DNA of 64,000 bases from Geminicoccaceae bacterium (GTDB taxonomy: Bacteria; Pseudomonadota; Alphaproteobacteria; Geminicoccales; Geminicoccaceae), in assembly GCA_025062095.1 (NCBI GenBank), contig JANXAZ010000013.1, forward strand, positions 1 through 64,000. The letters run 5' to 3'. A model generated the notes under the pieces. The model made no database searches. It was given only the letters and a program-made list of their open reading frames with translations, and was not told where the DNA came from. The position numbers were made by a program, and so were the translations under genes. Positions 55,175 through 64,000 of this stretch are shown piece by piece. The number at the start of each line of letters is the position of its first letter. The stretch's first letter is position 1.

Positions 55175-58053
55175 GTTCCTTTTCCCGAACGGTCGGCGAG
55201 AACGCGCGACCCGCAGCGTTGCGGGTTCGACGTTCCGCCCCTTTCGCTCCGGAGATGGTTTCGGCGTGGCCGAGGCGAAGGGCCTCCGCACCACGGCCCG
55301 CGAGCCGGCGTCTCCGACCCCGCACCAGGCATCGGCGACCGGGGTCCCGATCCGAGGGGGGCGAAAGCGCGCGCCCGCTCCTCTGCCCCGGGAGCCGGAG
55401 TTCGACCGGGTTCCACGGCGATCGTCGCACAAGCGGTCGACTCCGCGCGCACAGGCACCGGGTGCGACGGAAGACGAGCCGCGTGCGGCGGGCTCGGGAG
55501 CTTTCCGTCGCGAGGACAGCTGGTGCACCGAGCGATGATCGCGTGCGCACCCGACGGTCCCCGGCCTCTTCGGCGCGCGGGAGCCCCGGTTCTCGCAGCC
55601 CTCGCTCGCGTCGTCCGTCTTTCGTGCATCGCTCGTTTCTTCTTCTCCTTCCGGCACGTCCGCGGCCGTACCGATCCGGCACCGCGGATCCGAGCATCGA
55701 CGATGCCGCTCGACCGCCGAGCCCGAGCGAGGGCGCATGCGATGCGGATCGTCGCACCCCGGATCGGTCCCGCCTCACACGGCAGTGGAGCACCGGTTCG
55801 CGCCCGCGCTCGTGTTTCCGTTCGTCTTCGAGCCGCCCCGGGGCCGGGGTGCGGCGCACGAGCGCCTGGCACGCGAAACCGGGGGTTCGGACGCCCTTCC
55901 GATTCTGCGAGGCTCCGACCGCCGACGAGCCTCCCGAAGGGCATCCGGCGTGCTCCGCGCAGGCGCACGGTCGCGACGCCCGAGCCCTCGGGCCCGCCTC
56001 CGCCCGGTGGCGCACGCGATGTCCGCATCGCGCGCGGCTCCTCCGAGACCGCCCGAGCCCTTCCCCGCCGGGGAGAGGATACGGGTTCTCTCTCGCGCCA
56101 ACTTCGCCGCCTTTCCCGACGGTGCCCCCGCGCTCGCGGGTTCGGCTGAAAAGGCTCGGTTCGGCCGAACGAGAAGTTTCGAGCCGCCCCTTTCCCGCAG
56201 GCGGCGCACCCGTTCCCGCCCCCTAGTCCCCGGAGCTCCCCGGCCGAGGGAGCCGAGATGCACGAGGTCGAGGAGGATCGCACGCCCGGCCGGCTTTCGT
56301 TCCGCTCGTGCGCGGTGCACCGAGCGACGAGAACGAGCTCGCCCCCGCACCTCGCCTTGTGCCGGAACCGAAAAGGGCGCACTCCTGTTCCTGCGCTCGT
56401 TTCTCTCCGTCGATCTCCTCGCTCGGCTCGTAATCGCGTCGAGCGCGCCCGGGGCGGGCCGATCGCGGCAACTCCGCCGCGGAGCCGACGGTCGAGACGC
56501 CCGGAGCCGCGCGGAGAATCGGGCGGCACGGATCGGGCCGGAACACCCGATGCGCGCCGTTCTCGCGCCGGGGCGCGCGGCCGCGCGGCCTCGCGCCCCG
56601 CGCCTCGCGCGGGGCGTGCTGCGCCCCTTGCGGATCGCCCATGGTCCGCTTCTACCCGATCCGCCCGCCTTGCGGACCTTCCCCGCACTCCGACAGAGCT
56701 TCGCATCGTTTCGGGTTCGCTTCGGGCTTTTTTCGCCGGCCGCGGCACGAGCACCGGCTTTCGCGCGCGTTTTCTGTCGCGTTCTTCTGCGTCGTGCGCA
56801 CGACGCACGGATCCGTACTCCGGACGGGGGCGGTCCCTTTCGCTGCGCGCATAGGTGGTGCGGCGGATCCGATGCGCTGCCGCGCGGGCCGGATCCTGGC
56901 CCTCTGCCGATCGCGCGACAGCCGCGACGTCGAACCCCGCTCTTCCGGCTGCCGCGGGTCGTACCGTTCCGCGATAACCCGAGGTCGTGGTGTTCCCGAC
57001 GTTCCCCTCGGCCGTCTTTTCGCTCCGCGCCCGGAACATCCGTCCGGGTCCGGTCGCTGCTTCCGGACGTCCCGCACGGGGCGTCGACCGCGTCTTTTTC
57101 GCGCACGAGGGCCGAGTACGCCGAACTCTCCGCGGCGCGTTCCGGTGCACCGATCCCGGGACGACGTCGCCTTCCGCCTCCGCGCGGGCTCGCGCGCGAG
57201 GCGGCGAAGAGGCGGCGTTCGATCGCGGGTCGCGAGACCCTCGACCGCACCGCGGGCAGCGGTCGGAACCTCGGCGTTCGCGACGCGCGCGTTCCCTTTT
57301 CCCTTGCGCCCGAACACCGCGCCTCGATACGCGCGACCGGCATCCGGCGCGGATCCGCTTTCCCGCGCCCGCAACGGCGAGAGCACGAGCGCGCACCGCC
57401 GAACCCGGACGCTCGCGATACCGTTCCCCCGCGTCGGTCCGGGTCTTCGCTCTCGGGCCCGGCCCGGCACACGGCGCCCGGACTTTCCTGCGCGCCGCGA
57501 TCCCGCCCGCACCCTACGCTCGGCGCCGCTCGGCCGTGCGTTTCCGGGTGCGGAGGTGCCGCACACCGAGGCGGGCGAGATCCTGCGGGTGGCTGTCCCC
57601 GTGCCGAGCTCCATCGCTCTGGACCCGGCTGCTCGCGAGCGCCGTCCTTCGCGCGCGGGAACGAGGAGCGCCGGAGCTCTCCAAAGAGGCAAGCGAAGAC
57701 GCGGTGCTCGGCACCGATGCGCGGGAAGCATCGCCCGCGATCGGCATCGATCGTTCGCGGGGGATCGACGTTGCGCGAAGCGCGAGGCGCCCTCGTCGCG
57801 GATCCGAGGCGGAAGCTCGCCTCGAGCCGAAACGCGCACCGGGCGCCGGCCCCGGCGGAGAGCGGGCGTCTTCGCGGCCCATCACCCGGTGCCCCGGGCC
57901 TCGCCCGAAGGCCGCCACTTCCGGCATGCGCGGGTAAGGCTCCTGCGCGCGAGCCCGCCCGGGCCGGACGAGGTCGACTTTTTCCGATCGGCGAGGGGTC
58001 GGCACGCGAGCGGGACCCCCGGCTTTCGCGCGAGCGCCCGGACCCGAGCGCGT
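55175..58053. other. 2.9-kb stretch with no recognisable gene
   Basis: Frames of up to several hundred codons are open in several phases on both strands, but all give Arg/Ala/Pro/Gly-rich, low-order peptides with no signal peptide, membrane helix, motif or family resemblance, and they overlap each other. The region shows no AT-rich promoter patch, no tRNA, and no clear repeat array or terminator by eye. It is bounded by the hydrolase start (minus) and the stop of the REC-GGDEF protein (minus). It could be eroded sequence, a spacer, or hold a gene too divergent to recognise. Confidence 0.45.
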
Positions 58054-59922
58054 TCAATCCGGACGCGTCGCCTCCGCCTCGGACCGTTCGCGCAACCAGG
58101 CGCTGCAGGCCTCGAGCGGGAGCGGCGGGCAGCTCGTCGCCGCTTGCACCGCGTGACAGCCGATGTGCTGCAAGAACTCGAGCTGGGCTCGGGTCTCCAC
58201 GCCTTCGGCGACGACGCGGACACCGGCTTCGCGTGCCATGCCGACCACGCTGCGCAAGAAAAAGCCGGCGTTGACGTCTTCGGGCACGTCGCGGAGGAGT
58301 TCGCGGGCGATCTTGAGCGTGCGCAGGGGCACGTCGCGGAGGAGGCGGAGCGAGCCGATGTGCGCTCCGAAACGGTCGACGGCGAGGCGCAGACCTTCCT
58401 GGGCGAGCTGGGTCAGACCGGCACCGCCGGTCTCCAGATCCTCGAAGATCGCGCGCTCCTCGACCTCGAGCTCGAGCGCGGTGCGCGGCAGCCCCGCACG
58501 CGCGAGCCGAGCACCGACCCGCGCGCCGAGATCGCTCCACGCGAGTTGCCGACGGGGCAAGACCGGCACGCAGAGATGGCAGCATCTCCAGCCGGCGTCG
58601 TGCCACTCGCGCAAGCACCGGCAAGCCTCGTCGATCAACCACTCCGTGATCGGATCGATGAGGCCGCCTTCTTCGGCCACCGCCCGGAAACGATCCGCCT
58701 CGACGATCCCGAGCTCCGGGTGTTGCCACCTGAGGATCGCCGCGATCCCGAGCTCCCCCGGGCACAGCGGTACTTGCGGTTGAAAAAACAGGACGAACTC
58801 GCCTCGCTCGAAGGCGCGACGCAGGTCGGCCTCGAGAATGGAGCCGCGGCGCATGCGCTGGTCGAGCGTCGGGTCGTGGAAACGACAGCTCCGACCGCCC
58901 TGGGCCTTGACCGCGTACATCGCGGCATCGGCCAGGCGCATCAGCGTATGAGGATCCTGCCCGTCGTTCGGGTAGAGCGCGACGCCGAGGCTGCCACCGA
59001 TGCGCACTTCTTTGTTCTCGAAGCGGATCGGCGGCTCCAAGGCGTCGAGGAGCTTGCGCGCGACCGTCGTCGCGCGCTCCGGGCGCGCCAGGTTCTCGAT
59101 CAGGATCGCGAACTCGTCCCCGCCCAGGCGCGCGACGGTGTCGGTCTCTCGGACGCAGCCGCGCAAGCGCTCGGCGACGATGCCGAGCACCCGATCGCCC
59201 GCGGCGTGGCCGAAGGTGTCGTTGACCGCTTTGAACCCGTCGAGGTCGAGGATCATGACGGCCAAAGACGCGCGATGCCGGCGGGCGGCGCCGACGGCGT
59301 GCTCGAGCCGATCCTTGAACAGAGAGCGGTTGGCCAGACCGGTGAGCTCGTCGTACTGGGCGAGATGATCGAGGCGATCGGTGAGCTTTCGGCGCGCGAT
59401 CGCGAAGCGCAGCGAACGTACGAGCCGGCCGACTTCGAGCTCTTCTTTCTCGAGCAGATCACCGATGCCGAGTTCGATGGCCGCGGCGGGATCGACCCGA
59501 TCGACGTCCTCGCTCAACAAGACGATCGGGACGCGAATACCGCGGCGCTGGAAGACCCGCACCAGCTCGAGCCCGTCGCGATCGGGCAGGTGCTCGTCGA
59601 GGAGCACGACGTCGAAGCGGCTGGCGGCCAGTCGCCGCAGCGCGGCGTCCGCGCTCGTCGCGCCGTCGACCCGAAACGACGGGCGCTCCGCACGATCGAG
59701 CAAGTCGCGCACGATCTCGCACAGCTCTTCGTCCGCGCTCACCACGAGCACCCGGCAGGAGCCGCTCGAAGCGCCCGAGACCGCGGCCAGGGTCGGAAAC
59801 GCGCCCGCCCGCCGAAGCCCCTCGAGCGGGACGACGGATCCCGCCGCGCGAAACGGCGCGTCCGCTTCTCCGAGGCCCCCGCCGGTGCGCTCTTCGGACG
59901 TCGTCTCCGGGTCCGTGGCCAT
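58054..59922 (-). CDS. Response-regulator diguanylate cyclase with degenerate EAL (REC-GGDEF-EAL)
   Basis: A 622-aa protein. The receiver (about residues 55-175) has RVLVVSADEE, phospho-acceptor Asp in VVLLDEHLPDRDG, Ser in LLSED and the switch Lys in LEKEE. The GGDEF domain (about 190-350) is canonical: ARLGGDEFAI with an RETD inhibitory site, so it should make c-di-GMP when phosphorylated. The EAL domain is degraded: AIL in place of EAL, VP for the Asn segment, VDRFG for DDFG, although AEGVET and a Lys remain, so phosphodiesterase activity is unlikely. It may instead bind c-di-GMP or a partner. No paired histidine kinase is nearby. The ATG lies upstream of the conserved part. Confidence 0.87.
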   Translation of the reverse strand: MATDPETTSEERTGGGLGEADAPFRAAGSVVPLEGLRRAGAFPTLAAVSGASSGSCRVLVVSADEELCEIVRDLLDRAERPSFRVDGATSADAALRRLAASRFDVVLLDEHLPDRDGLELVRVFQRRGIRVPIVLLSEDVDRVDPAAAIELGIGDLLEKEELEVGRLVRSLRFAIARRKLTDRLDHLAQYDELTGLANRSLFKDRLEHAVGAARRHRASLAVMILDLDGFKAVNDTFGHAAGDRVLGIVAERLRGCVRETDTVARLGGDEFAILIENLARPERATTVARKLLDALEPPIRFENKEVRIGGSLGVALYPNDGQDPHTLMRLADAAMYAVKAQGGRSCRFHDPTLDQRMRRGSILEADLRRAFERGEFVLFFQPQVPLCPGELGIAAILRWQHPELGIVEADRFRAVAEEGGLIDPITEWLIDEACRCLREWHDAGWRCCHLCVPVLPRRQLAWSDLGARVGARLARAGLPRTALELEVEERAIFEDLETGGAGLTQLAQEGLRLAVDRFGAHIGSLRLLRDVPLRTLKIARELLRDVPEDVNAGFFLRSVVGMAREAGVRVVAEGVETRAQLEFLQHIGCHAVQAATSCPPLPLEACSAWLRERSEAEATRPD

Positions 59923-60037
59923 GCTCTGCCTCGCCCGCAAGTTTCTTCGCCCCTGCGCGGTTTTAAACAACAGCGCGAGGATTTGTAAACCTGGGGTCGA
60001 GAGTGTTCGGAGATCTGCGCGGCGAAATTTCGACCGT

Positions 60038-61249
60038 TCAACGGCGCGCCAACGCGGGCGGGAACCGCGCAGGCGCGGGCTCGACCACGACGGGTCCTTC
60101 GCGGCTCGTCTGCAGGATCGCGAGCGCGTGTTCGGCCACCCCTTCCGGGCGCAAGCGGAACGGCCCGAGGACGCCCGGAAAGCCGCGCGGGTCGAGCAAC
60201 GCCTCCTCGGCGAGCGGACGGCCCGCGGCGAGAAGGGTGGCGACGAGGCGCACCCCGTCGAAGGCGAGCGCGGCGAGCGGGACCGGCTCGCGGCCGAAGG
60301 CGGCGCGGAATCGCTCGCGAAAGGCGGCTTCGGCGGTCGGGTCGGGTGCCGCGAAGCGGCCGCCCTCGAGCGCCGGATCGCGCAACACCGCGGGATCGTC
60401 GGCCCAGAGGCGGGTCCCGAGCAGACGCGTGCGCGCCCGGTCCAGGTCGAAGAAAGCGAGCAGCGCCGCCACCTGGCGCAAGCGGAGGCCGCCGTCGGCG
60501 AGGAGAATGGCGTCGAGCTCGGGCGGTCGGCCTTCGCCGCGGCCCCCGTGGCGCTCGAGAAAGGCGCGCACCGCGGCGGTCGGATCGCCGCTCGCCGGAT
60601 AGACGCCGATCGCCTCGGCCGCGGGATCGCCGCGCCCGCCGAGCTCGCGCCGCCAGGCTGCCACCGCGACGGTGCCGTAGGCGTCGGCGGGAGCGAGCAG
60701 GCCCAGCCGCCGCCAGCCCTGTTCGCGCGCGTGCGCGAGGATGCGGGCGATCTGCTCTTCGGGCCGGAACCCGAGCACGAACACGCCGTTGCCGGCCACG
60801 GCGGCGTCGTTCGAAAAGGACAAAACGAGCGCACCGCGCTCGCGGGCCAACGGGGCCACCGCGCTCGTGGAGGCGGCGAAGAGCGGGCCGAGCACGAGTT
60901 CGGCGCCGGCCGCGAGCGCATCCGCCGCCGCGCGCTTGGCGGTCTGCGGATCGCTCGCCGTGTCCCGGGGCAGCAAGAGCAGATCCGACGCGTCGCTTTC
61001 GAACAGAGCGAGATGGGCGGCGTCCAGCATGTCCTGCCCGATCGGCGCGGCGTTGCCCGACAGCGGCAACAAAAGCGCCACCTTGCGCGGCCCCTCGACC
61101 ACCGGCGGCGGCAGCAGCGGCTGCACCTTGGGCTCCGGGGGGCGCGGCGGTTGCGGCGGTGCCGTGGGCGTGGTCTGCTTCGCCGGCACGCAACCGACGA
61201 GCAACAGGAGCGTGAGGACCACCAGTCGGGAAAGGCGGGCGGGAGACAT
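60038..61249 (-). CDS. LpoA-like penicillin-binding-protein activator (lipoprotein)
   Basis: A 403-aa lipoprotein: signal peptide with lipobox LLVGC (Cys20), then a proline-rich linker (TTPTAPPQPPRPPEP), and a periplasmic-binding-like domain (KVALLLPLSGNAAPIGQDMLDAA...). Members of this group activate PBP1A or bind small ligands. It is divergent from rsmI, the usual LpoA-rsmI arrangement. The ATG overlaps the rsmI ATG in the sequence CATG (start codons share two bases), so each promoter must lie within the other gene. The domain is shorter than E. coli LpoA, as is common in alphaproteobacteria. Confidence 0.83.
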   Translation of the reverse strand: MSPARLSRLVVLTLLLLVGCVPAKQTTPTAPPQPPRPPEPKVQPLLPPPVVEGPRKVALLLPLSGNAAPIGQDMLDAAHLALFESDASDLLLLPRDTASDPQTAKRAAADALAAGAELVLGPLFAASTSAVAPLARERGALVLSFSNDAAVAGNGVFVLGFRPEEQIARILAHAREQGWRRLGLLAPADAYGTVAVAAWRRELGGRGDPAAEAIGVYPASGDPTAAVRAFLERHGGRGEGRPPELDAILLADGGLRLRQVAALLAFFDLDRARTRLLGTRLWADDPAVLRDPALEGGRFAAPDPTAEAAFRERFRAAFGREPVPLAALAFDGVRLVATLLAAGRPLAEEALLDPRGFPGVLGPFRLRPEGVAEHALAILQTSREGPVVVEPAPARFPPALARR

Positions 61250-62168
61250 GGGCGGAGCCGCTCTGCGCAGCCGGGCACCGGCCGCCGAAGAGGGCTCTAC
61301 CGGAGCCGCCGCCCCCCGTAAACTCGCCCCCGGTCTTTATGTGGTCGCCACCCCGATCGGCAATCTCGGCGACCTCAGCCCGCGCGCTCTCGAAACGCTC
61401 GCCGCCGCGGATGCGGTGGTGTGCGAGGACAGCCGGATCACGGGGGCGTTGTTGCACCGGTTCGGGCTCGACAAGCCGCTCGTCGTCTACAACGACCACT
61501 CCGCTCCGCGCGTGCGGCCGCAGTTGATCGCGCGGCTCGCGCAGGGCGCCGCGCTCGCGCTCGTGAGCGACGCCGGGACGCCGGCGATCAGCGATCCCGG
61601 CTATCGCTTGGTCAAGGAAGCCCACGAGGCGGGCATCCCGGTGCGCTGCGTGCCGGGGCCTTCGGCGCCGATCGCCGCGCTCTCGATCGCCGGCTTGCCG
61701 ACCGATCGCTTCCTGTTCGCCGGATTCCTTCCGCCCCGGCGAGAAGCGCGTCGACGCGAGCTCGCCGCGCTCGGAGCGATCCCGGTCACCCTCGTCCTGC
61801 TCGAGCGCGGGAGCCGTCTGCCCGAGCTCCTCGCCGATGCGGCCGAACTCCTCGGACCGCGCACGGCCGTCGTCGCCCGCGAACTCACCAAGATCCACGA
61901 AGAGGTCCGCCGCGGCACGCTCGCCGACCTCGCCGCCGTCTATCGAACCGGCCCGCCGCCCCGGGGCGAAATCGTGGTCCTTCTCGGACCGCCGGAGCGG
62001 GACGCGCAGGAGGCCTCGGAAGCGGCGATCGATGCCGCGCTCCTCGAGGCCGCCGCGCGCCTGCCCCCGGGTCGCGCGGCGCGCGAGGTGGCCGCCGCCA
62101 CCGGCCGCAAGGCCGAGGAGCTCTACCGGCGGCTGCAGCGGCTGCGGGCCGAGCGCACCGAGGGCTGA
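61248..62168 (+). CDS. rsmI: RsmI, 16S rRNA 2'-O-methyltransferase (C1402)
   Basis: A 306-aa tetrapyrrole-methylase-fold enzyme. Landmarks: GLYVVATPIGNLGDLSPRALE, VVCEDSRITGALLHRFG, LALVSDAGTPAISDPGYRLV, VRCVPGPSAPIAALSIAGL and RELTKIHEEVRRGTLADL. It methylates cytidine 1402 of 16S rRNA in the P site. The ATG at 61248 shares bases with the divergent LpoA-like start; the first about 25 residues are Ala-rich and variable, so a later start is possible. Confidence 0.95.
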   Translation: MGGAALRSRAPAAEEGSTGAAAPRKLAPGLYVVATPIGNLGDLSPRALETLAAADAVVCEDSRITGALLHRFGLDKPLVVYNDHSAPRVRPQLIARLAQGAALALVSDAGTPAISDPGYRLVKEAHEAGIPVRCVPGPSAPIAALSIAGLPTDRFLFAGFLPPRREARRRELAALGAIPVTLVLLERGSRLPELLADAAELLGPRTAVVARELTKIHEEVRRGTLADLAAVYRTGPPPRGEIVVLLGPPERDAQEASEAAIDAALLEAAARLPPGRAAREVAAATGRKAEELYRRLQRLRAERTEG

Positions 62169-62180
62169 GCCCTCGTCTTT

Positions 62181-63275
62181 TCAGCGCCCGCGGTGCGGAA
62201 CGACCACGCCGAGCCGCGCGAGAAGCTTGCGGGTGAGCGTGGGAACGGGGACTGCGCTCAGAGCTTCCGGGGCGAGCCAGAGGCCGGAAGCAGCGACCCC
62301 GGCGGTGCCCCGGGCCAGACGAACCCGCAGCTCGAAATGGGTGAACCGGTGGCGAACTTCGCCGGGAAGCGGCTCCCAAGGCCCGGGCGCGGGGGCGTGC
62401 GCGAGATGCTCGTCGAGCGATCGCTCCTCTCCCCAAGGAGAGCTGGGAAGTTCGATCATGCCGCCCAAGGGGACGTCGTCGGGCCGGCGCCGGAAGAGGA
62501 TCGCTCCGTCGGCGCGACGCAGAAAGAAGGCCATGGTCGAGCGGACCGGTACGGCGCGGCGCGAGGGGCGCGCCGGAATGTCCCGGGCCCGGCCGCTCCC
62601 GGCGGCGCGGCAGTAGGCGCGCACCGGACAGCACGAGCAGGAAGGTGCCCGCGGACGGCAGACGAGCGCGCCGAGCTCCATGAGCGCTTGCGCGACGTCA
62701 CCCGGACGCTCGCCGTGCGCGAGCGGTGCGAGCCCTGCGGCCACCGGCGCTCGCACCCGATCCGCGGGCAGGGCCAGTCCGAGAAGGCGCGCCCCGACCC
62801 GCGCGACGTTCCCATCGACCGGAAGAACCGGACGATCGAAGGCGATCGCGGCGACGGCGGCGGCCGTGTAGGCTCCGAGTCCGGGAAGCGCACGAAGCGC
62901 GTCGAGGGAGTCGGGGACGCGCCCGTCGTGCTCGGCGACGAGCCTCTGCGCGCAGGCGTGCAAGGACCGCGCGCGTCGATAATAGCCGAGCCCCTGCCAG
63001 GCCACGAGGACCTCCTCGAGCGAACTCCCGGCGAGCGCCGCCGGGGTGGGAAAGCGCTGGACGAAAAGCGGGAAGCGCCGCGCGACGGTGGCGGCCGTGG
63101 TCTGTTGGAGCATGACCTCGCTCACGAGCACCGCCCAGGGATCGGGTCGGACACCCGGTGGAGCCCGCCAGGGGAGCGCGCGTCGGGTGGCGTCGTACCA
63201 GGCGAGCAGGGCGCTGCGCATCCGGGCCGCGCTCTCGGCGTCGCGATCGCCGCGTGGTCCGATTTCGGCGGTCAT
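62181..63275 (-). CDS. mutY: MutY, adenine DNA glycosylase
   Basis: A 364-aa enzyme that removes adenine mispaired with 8-oxoguanine. HhH region with LVSEVMLQQTTAATV (catalytic Glu), the VDGNVARVGARLLGL segment (catalytic Asp) and the [4Fe-4S] cluster C-x6-C-x2-C-x5-C in CRPRAPSCSCCPVRAYC. A C-terminal NUDIX-like domain follows (GEVRHRFTHFELRVRLARG). Together with MutM it forms the GO repair system; both are in this window. ATG 63275 gives the family N-terminus. It converges on rsmI and is divergent from the DUF721 gene. Confidence 0.95.
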   Translation of the reverse strand: MTAEIGPRGDRDAESAARMRSALLAWYDATRRALPWRAPPGVRPDPWAVLVSEVMLQQTTAATVARRFPLFVQRFPTPAALAGSSLEEVLVAWQGLGYYRRARSLHACAQRLVAEHDGRVPDSLDALRALPGLGAYTAAAVAAIAFDRPVLPVDGNVARVGARLLGLALPADRVRAPVAAGLAPLAHGERPGDVAQALMELGALVCRPRAPSCSCCPVRAYCRAAGSGRARDIPARPSRRAVPVRSTMAFFLRRADGAILFRRRPDDVPLGGMIELPSSPWGEERSLDEHLAHAPAPGPWEPLPGEVRHRFTHFELRVRLARGTAGVAASGLWLAPEALSAVPVPTLTRKLLARLGVVVPHRGR

Positions 63276-63335
63276 GGTAGGCTGCGTGCGAGGAGGCGAA
63301 GAGGTCGGGACGAGAGCTAGCGCTCCGAGGAACGC

Positions 63336-63854
63336 GTGAGAACGGTGGCTCCGGAGACGGAAGGTGCGTCGCGGCGATCCGCCTCGATGCGGATCGGGAC
63401 CCTGATCCTCGGGCTCTTGCCGCCCGAAGCGCGTCGGCGCGGTCTGGCGGCCGCGGCGTTGCTCGCCGACTGGCCGACAATCGTCGGGCCCGAGCTCGCC
63501 TCTCGATGCAAGCCCGCGGGCCTGCGGTTTCCGCCCGGCGGCCGCGGTGGCGGGGTGCTCGAGCTGTGGACGAGCGGGGCGCACGCGCTCGAGCTGCAGC
63601 ACACGACTCCTCCCCTCCTCGAACGGATCAACGGCTATCTGGGGTTCCGCGCGGTGAGCCGGATCCTCGTCCGCCAGCGGCCCCTCGATGCGACCGGCGC
63701 CGAGGAGGCGGATCCCGCACCCCCGGCGCATCCGGAACACGAAACCGCGATCGCCGCGGCCACCTCGTGCATACCTCACGAGGAGCTGCGGACCGCGCTC
63801 GCCGGTCTCGGGCGCCGGCTCCTCGCGCGCGAGCGGCGGCGGGAACGACGATGA
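63336..63854 (+). CDS. DUF721 family protein (DciA-like)
   Basis: A 172-aa protein with LLADWPTIVGPELASRCKPAGLRFPPG (read in parts), VLELWTSGAHALELQHTTPPLLERINGYLG, which match the DUF721/DciA domain. DciA-type proteins load the replicative helicase in bacteria without DnaC. In alphaproteobacteria the gene is typically next to mutY, as here, divergent with 60 bp between starts. It overlaps the following gene by 4 bp. Confidence 0.78.
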   Translation: MRTVAPETEGASRRSASMRIGTLILGLLPPEARRRGLAAAALLADWPTIVGPELASRCKPAGLRFPPGGRGGGVLELWTSGAHALELQHTTPPLLERINGYLGFRAVSRILVRQRPLDATGAEEADPAPPAHPEHETAIAAATSCIPHEELRTALAGLGRRLLARERRRERR

Positions 63855-64000
63855 GGCAGGCGCACCGCCGCCGCGCTCGGGCGCTGATCGCTCTTTTCGC
63901 GGCCTTCGCTCTCGCCCCGGCCGGCTGCGCACCGCCGCCCCCGCCCCCGCCCCAGCCGCCACCGGATCCCTTCGCCGAGCGCCTGGCCGAAACACAGCGT
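63851..64000 (+). CDS. Lipoprotein, N-terminal part only
   Basis: The first 50 codons are seen; the gene runs off the right edge. It starts MRQAHRRRARALIALFAAFALAPAGC with a lipobox APAGC, then a proline-rich stretch. The ATG overlaps the DUF721 stop (ATGA), so it is co-transcribed. In related genomes a DsbA/thioredoxin-type protein often follows mutY-DUF721, but nothing in this fragment proves that here. Confidence 0.65.
   Translation, partial: MRQAHRRRARALIALFAAFALAPAGCAPPPPPPPQPPPDPFAERLAETQR

Noticed and set aside
55651-55667. CGGCACGTCCGCGGCC as a second sigma-54 promoter
   Set aside because: GG-N10-GC spacing fits but the -24 and -12 flanks deviate and no gene lies downstream within a reasonable distance.
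55775-58765. Large open frames in the 2.9-kb gene-free stretch (about 1000 codons minus strand, about 850 plus strand)
   Set aside because: Both Arg/Ala/Pro-rich, overlap each other and the neighbouring REC-GGDEF gene, and show no motif or homology.

Overview
The window is one chromosome segment of a very GC-rich alphaproteobacterium. Four things point there: the order mutM-echA-rpsT-dnaA with ubiE-ubiB-coaBC-dut divergent from it, the flagellar regulator FliX (an alphaproteobacterial protein), a complete dnaA-dnaN-recF-gyrB block, and the length and motifs of the housekeeping proteins. A Rhodospirillales-like lineage is plausible, but genus cannot be fixed by eye. No insertion sequence, prophage, CRISPR array or rRNA operon was seen. 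The only RNA gene found is a tRNA-Ala(UGC).

Layout: (1) 0-6.6 kb: start of an FAD-linked oxidase (minus strand, runs off the edge), a two-gene RND efflux operon behind a TetR-like operator, then a type II sulfide:quinone oxidoreductase with a Tat-like leader and a small membrane protein. (2) 7.2-12 kb: an Mrr-type restriction endonuclease split by one in-frame TAG, a globin-coupled GGDEF/EAL protein, and a divergent XRE-type regulator. (3) 12-18 kb: the complete PQQ cofactor cluster pqqABCDE including the 27-residue PqqA, then a LysR regulator divergent from a carbamoylase-type amidase. (4) 18-33 kb: PhoD phosphatase, gyrB-recF-dnaN-dnaA, rpsT, echA, mutM, and on the other strand ubiE-ubiB-coaBC-dut-Rrf2 regulator. 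(5) 33-42.5 kb: EamA exporter, a gamma-glutamyltransferase/DUF1028/OpgG-like run, a PsiE-like protein and a TRAP transporter. (6) 42.7-48.3 kb: tRNA-Ala, rdgB-rph-glycosyltransferase-like chain, rhomboid plus SDH-type protease, ELM1-like protein. (7) 48.4-54.4 kb: flagellar operon flgI-flgJ-flgN-flgK-flgL with fliW next in line, driven from a clear sigma-54 promoter with two tandem FlbD/ftr-like boxes, and divergent fliX. (8) 54.3-64 kb: alpha/beta hydrolase, a 2.9 kb stretch with no recognisable gene, a REC-GGDEF-degenerate-EAL protein, an LpoA-like lipoprotein whose start codon overlaps that of divergent rsmI, mutY, a DUF721 (DciA-like) protein and the start of a lipoprotein.

Many operons are tightly packed, with ATGA or GTGA stop/start overlaps (pqqBCDE, dnaN-recF, coaBC-dut-rrf2, DUF1028-opgG, dctQ-dctM, glycosyltransferase-rph-rdgB, flgI-flgJ-flgN), so several true starts are GTG or TTG. 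Between operons lie spacers of 0.35-0.65 kb, and one of 2.9 kb, that stay as GC-rich as the genes and give long Arg/Ala/Pro-rich open frames on both strands without any recognisable protein. These open frames are not annotated as genes. The most useful observations are the amber-split Mrr gene, the sigma-54/FlbD-type control region of the flagellar operon, the globin-coupled c-di-GMP protein, the exported SQR with its small membrane partner, and the 2.9 kb gene desert.
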